5,517 nt of DNA, taken from contig CAINGG010000279.1 in the NCBI GenBank assembly GCA_903848435.1, positions 1-5,517 on the forward strand, written 5' to 3'. Both the position numbers and the translations under genes were made by a program. The DNA is from an uncultured Actinomycetes bacterium. Its GTDB lineage: Bacteria; Actinomycetota; Actinomycetes; S36-B12. The notes below the pieces were generated by a model. It saw only the letters and a list, made by a program, of their open reading frames with translations. It was not told the origin of the DNA and searched no databases. This document shows positions 2,581 to 5,517 of the stretch, one piece after another (the first letter of the stretch is position 1; each line of letters opens with the position of its first letter).

Positions 2581-5517
2581 TACCGCGGCCATTCGCCCCG
2601 GCGAAGCGGCGCTGACACACTCATCCGGTCCTGCGGGCACCGAGCGACCTGCGCCCGACCCTCGCCTGTCACACAGACTGCGGCTCGCCGCGGCCTGCGC
2701 CGTGCTCGCGGCTCTCACCTTCATCCAGGACCCCGGTCGTGTCGCGGCCGATACCAAACTCGACCTCGGGGTAGATCCGGCGGGCTTCCTGGCTCGCGCC
2801 CTGGATCTGTGGGAGCCGCTCGGGTTCTTCGGCCAGTTGCAGAACCAGGCTTACGGATACCTGTTCCCGGTCGGGCCCTTCTTCGTCGTGGGAGATCTCG
2901 CAGGTCTGCCCGCGTGGGTGGTCCAGCGGCTGTGGTGGTCAGCCCTCCTCATCGCAGCGTTCCTGGGCACAGTGCGCCTTGCCCGCTACCTCGGCATCTC
3001 CTCGCCGACAGCGCGCATCGTCGCGGGCCTGGCCTTCGCGCTTGCGCCGCGCATGGTCACCGAGATCAGCGTCGTCTCGGTCGAGGTGCTGCCGTTTGCG
3101 ATCGCGCCCTGGGTGGTGATCCCTCTGGCGTCTGCGGCCGAAGGCCGGAGGGGGCTCCGTCCGGCTGCCGCACTGAGCGGCGTCGCGGTCCTGTGCGCCA
3201 GCGGTGTCAACGCCGTGGCCACGGTCGCGATCCTGCCGTTGGGGTCCTGGTGGATCCTTACCCGCTTCCGCGGGCGTGCCCGCGTCGCCGTCGGTGGCTG
3301 GTGGCTGCTTTCGGTGGCATTGGCGTGTCTGTGGTGGGCGATCCCGCTTGTGTTGCTGGGCAGGTATTCACCGCCGTTCCTCGACTGGATCGAGTCCTCG
3401 TCGGTGACGACGCTGGTCACCACCCCCGACACGGTTCTGCGGGGTACGTCGCACTGGGTCGCCTACGTCACCGACACCGGCGGTCCCGCCTGGCCGGGTG
3501 GCTTCCAACTTGTTGCCATGCCGGCGCTCATCCTGGTGACCGGGATCGTCGCCGCCCTCGGTCTCGCGGGCCTATCGCTTCGATCCACGCGGTATCGCGC
3601 ATTTCTCATCGGCTCACTGCTACTGGGCGTGGTGCTGGTATCGCTGGGACACCTGGGCGATGTCAGCGGCTTCATGGCCGAGCCCATGCGCGCGTTGCTG
3701 GACGGCGCGCTCGCGCCGCTGCGCAATACGCACAAGTTCGATCCGCTCATCCGGCTCCCTCTAGCGCTGGGCGTTGGCTTCCTGGCTCAGCGGTTGCTGC
3801 TTGCAAGGCATGACTGGCAGCGCCGGGTCAGCGTCACGGCACTCATCGCGCTGATCGCCCTGGGGGCGTGGCCCATGCTCACCGGGGTGCTGACCCGCGA
3901 TCGGTCCTACGAGAGCATCCCGGCGTACTGGACGCAGGTGGCCGACTGGCTGGCAGCAGCGGATCCATCGGGGAAGGCGCTGATCGTGCCGGGCTCGTCC
4001 TTCGGCATCTATTCATGGGGACGCACCCAGGACGAGCCGCTCCAGCCGCTGGCGACAACCCCGTGGGCGGTGCGCGACGCTGTCCCGCTGTCGAGCGCGG
4101 GCAACATCCGCTGGCTCGATGGCGTCCAGGAGCGCCTCGACACCGGTCGAGGCTCCCCGGGTCTGGCCGACGCCCTTGCCCGTGCAGGGGTTCGCTACAT
4201 CGTTTTGCGCAACGACATCGATGCGCGTCGGAGTGAGGCTCCGCGCGCCACGCTTCTCAGGCAAGCCCTGTTCCGCTCTGGCGGCTTCACTCCCGTCGCG
4301 GGTTTCGGGCCGGCGCTCACTCCCTACCGCACCGAAACGACCGTGGTCGACAACGGCCTGCAAGACACCACCGCCGCCGTCGAAATCTGGGCCGTTGACA
4401 GCCCTTACGCCGCTTCGGATGCGCGCGTGTGGCTACGCGACGCCGACCGGGTGCTGGGGGCGAGCGGCGCCGCCGAATCCGTCATCGACCTCTCCGATGC
4501 CGGCGTGCTCGGAAGCCGGGCGGTCGTCATCGCCGGGGACGAGGGCCCCCTCGCCGACGTCAGCGGCGTTGTCCTCGATCGGGGGGTCACGGACGGCTAT
4601 CTGCGGACCGAGGTTGGCGTGGGCCGCTCGCGCGATAACCGATCGGAGGCGATGACGGCCGATCAGGAATTCCGGCAGGAACGCCGCGTCCACGATTTCT
4701 ACCCGGTCGACCCGACCGATCGACAGGCCGTGGCGGAGTTCCGCGGTGGTTTCGCGAGCGCGTCGTCGAGCGGGAGCGATCCCACGGCCCTGCGCGCACG
4801 CGACCCGGCAGCGTCCCCGTGGGCGGCCATCGATGGCGACCCGCTGACGGCGTGGGTGTCCGGCGATCTCGAGCCTGGCGTGGGCCAGTGGTGGCAGGTC
4901 GAATCGGATGAGGAATTCGCGGTGGACCGCATCGGCGTGCGCCTGGTCGTGGGAGGGGTGGCTGGCACCGCCCCTGCGGAGATCCTCGTCACCACGGACG
5001 CGGGCCAGCTTGCGGTGCCGGTCGAGCCGACAGATTCCCGGCAATACCTGTCGGTGCCACCGGGCCCCACGCGTCATCTTCGACTGACCCTCACGGGTGT
5101 CGTGGGTGGAGGGGCTGGTGAAGCCTTCGGCCTCAGTGACGTCGAGCTCCCTGTTGAGATCGAGCGCACCATCCGCACAACCGGGTCGTCCGACGGAGGG
5201 CCCATCGTCCTGACCGCACGACGCGGCGAGTCGTCGTCATGCGTCGCCGTGGCAGGGCAACTGGTGTGCTCGGCGGCCCTGGGAAGGGCGGGGGAGGAGC
5301 GCGCGGGCATTTCCCGGATCGTGCAGGTAGCTGAACCCACGACGTATCGCGTTAGCGTTGCGGTGCGCCCGCGCCCGGGCGTCGGCCTGGACTCCGTCCT
5401 GGAGCCGATCTTCGCCGCGTCACCCAAAGCGACCGCGTCGAGCGTGGCCACCAGCGATCCGGCGTCGCGGCCCCAGGCGGTGATCGATGGCGTTGAGTCC
5501 ACGGCGTGGATCGCATC
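2567..5517 (+). CDS. aftD: AftD-type alpha-(1->3)-arabinofuranosyltransferase (DUF3367, GT-C), 3' truncated by window end
   Basis: The frame is open for 983 codons from ATG 2567 to the window edge. AftD enzymes transfer arabinofuranose from decaprenyl-phosphoryl-arabinose to arabinan on the outer membrane face. Residues 1-36 are a polar Pro-rich tail. The first membrane helix, at about 38-54, leads into ADTKLDLGVDP (61-71), the first extracytoplasmic loop, where GT-C enzymes keep catalytic acidic residues (D62 and D66 are candidates). WEPLGFFGQLQNQAYGYLFP (82-101) is the family signature. Further helices run to about residue 438, with LGRYSPPFLDW and NTHKFDPLIRLP (387-398) between them. A long extracytoplasmic part follows: SFGIYSWGRTQDEP (478-491), GVRYIVLRND, and an RRVHDFYP stretch. 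WAAIDGDPLTAWVSG (752-766) begins an F5/8C-like carbohydrate-binding module ending near 860; AVIDGVESTAWIA (971-983) begins a second. Mycobacterial AftD has about 1,400 residues, so roughly 400, including the C-terminal helices, are missing. GTG 2501 is a less likely start. Confidence 0.93.
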   Translation, partial: MSAPDTAAIRPGEAALTHSSGPAGTERPAPDPRLSHRLRLAAACAVLAALTFIQDPGRVAADTKLDLGVDPAGFLARALDLWEPLGFFGQLQNQAYGYLFPVGPFFVVGDLAGLPAWVVQRLWWSALLIAAFLGTVRLARYLGISSPTARIVAGLAFALAPRMVTEISVVSVEVLPFAIAPWVVIPLASAAEGRRGLRPAAALSGVAVLCASGVNAVATVAILPLGSWWILTRFRGRARVAVGGWWLLSVALACLWWAIPLVLLGRYSPPFLDWIESSSVTTLVTTPDTVLRGTSHWVAYVTDTGGPAWPGGFQLVAMPALILVTGIVAALGLAGLSLRSTRYRAFLIGSLLLGVVLVSLGHLGDVSGFMAEPMRALLDGALAPLRNTHKFDPLIRLPLALGVGFLAQRLLLARHDWQRRVSVTALIALIALGAWPMLTGVLTRDRSYESIPAYWTQVADWLAAADPSGKALIVPGSSFGIYSWGRTQDEPLQPLATTPWAVRDAVPLSSAGNIRWLDGVQERLDTGRGSPGLADALARAGVRYIVLRNDIDARRSEAPRATLLRQALFRSGGFTPVAGFGPALTPYRTETTVVDNGLQDTTAAVEIWAVDSPYAASDARVWLRDADRVLGASGAAESVIDLSDAGVLGSRAVVIAGDEGPLADVSGVVLDRGVTDGYLRTEVGVGRSRDNRSEAMTADQEFRQERRVHDFYPVDPTDRQAVAEFRGGFASASSSGSDPTALRARDPAASPWAAIDGDPLTAWVSGDLEPGVGQWWQVESDEEFAVDRIGVRLVVGGVAGTAPAEILVTTDAGQLAVPVEPTDSRQYLSVPPGPTRHLRLTLTGVVGGGAGEAFGLSDVELPVEIERTIRTTGSSDGGPIVLTARRGESSSCVAVAGQLVCSAALGRAGEERAGISRIVQVAEPTTYRVSVAVRPRPGVGLDSVLEPIFAASPKATASSVATSDPASRPQAVIDGVESTAWIA
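4790..5155 (+). other. F5/8C-like (discoidin-type) carbohydrate-binding module within the AftD-like protein
   Basis: Residues about 742-863 of the AftD-like protein. The module opens with DPAASPWAAIDGDPLTAW, where the 'A-I-D-G-D-x-x-T-A-W' string is the classic first strand of F5/8 type C domains. It continues with GQWWQVE (the 'W-x-V/D-L' strand), a VDRIGVRLV strand, and closes near EAFGLSDVEL, the usual last strand. A related opening, SVATSDPASRP then AVIDGVESTAW, begins at about residue 956 and is cut by the window end, so at least two such modules are present. In mycobacterial AftD, carbohydrate-binding modules sit on the extracytoplasmic side, and the same is expected here. Boundaries are approximate. 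Confidence 0.75.

Noticed and set aside
1186..2757. A 523-codon open frame on the minus strand across the glycosyltransferase start, the intergenic region and the methyltransferase
   Set aside because: Its translation is Arg/Ala/Gly/Pro-rich with no recognisable domain and runs antisense to the methyltransferase, which has a full SAM-binding motif set, and out of frame with the true glycosyltransferase. It is a typical GC-rich shadow frame.
2809..3813. A 334-codon open frame on the plus strand
   Set aside because: It lies in another frame inside the AftD-like gene, whose frame carries the family signatures and membrane helices. The alternative translation is Arg-rich and low in structure.
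4433..5077. A 214-codon open frame on the minus strand
   Set aside because: It is antisense to the extracytoplasmic and carbohydrate-binding part of the AftD-like protein and shows no domain or start signal.

Overview
The window is dense, high-GC coding DNA, with GTG starts and TAnnnT-type -10 boxes, from an actinobacterium. The gene content points to the enzymes that build the arabinan-containing envelope: an AftD-type alpha-(1->3)-arabinofuranosyltransferase, a GT4 glycosyltransferase, a class I methyltransferase, a DUF2613 mini-protein and the tail of another membrane protein. This fits Mycobacteriales or an arabinogalactan-related actinobacterial lineage. The genus cannot be fixed from the sequence alone.

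Layout. Positions 1-444 (+) hold the C-terminal end of a membrane protein that continues upstream. Positions 464-610 (+) hold a 48-residue single-span DUF2613 protein with a strong Shine-Dalgarno. Four bases later, the stop of a convergent GT4 glycosyltransferase (615-1724, -) is reached. A 76-bp divergent intergenic region (1725-1800) carries two mirror-image TACCGT boxes, each exactly 6 nt from a GTG start, as expected for two leaderless transcripts, with a small GC palindrome between them. Positions 1801-2580 (+) encode a class I SAM-dependent methyltransferase. Its last 14 bases overlap the start of a very large gene (2567 to beyond 5517, +) encoding the AftD-like enzyme. That frame is open for 983 codons and runs off the right edge. 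It has an N-terminal multi-span GT-C part, a long extracytoplasmic part, one carbohydrate-binding (F5/8C-like) module and the beginning of a second.

How the genes fit together. By family, AftD transfers arabinofuranose from a polyprenyl-phosphate donor on the outer face of the membrane. The upstream partial protein resembles the end of another polytopic envelope protein, possibly GT-C-like. The GT4 enzyme would act in the cytoplasm with a nucleotide-sugar donor. The methyltransferase is translationally linked to AftD, but its substrate is unknown. From memory, the M. tuberculosis counterparts are Rv0224c (methyltransferase), Rv0225 (GT4), Rv0226c (membrane protein), Rv0236A (DUF2613) and Rv0236c (AftD). 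Here the two groups lie side by side. I see no RNA genes, mobile elements, CRISPR or phage genes. The least explained parts are the methyltransferase, the DUF2613 protein and the mirrored promoter pair.
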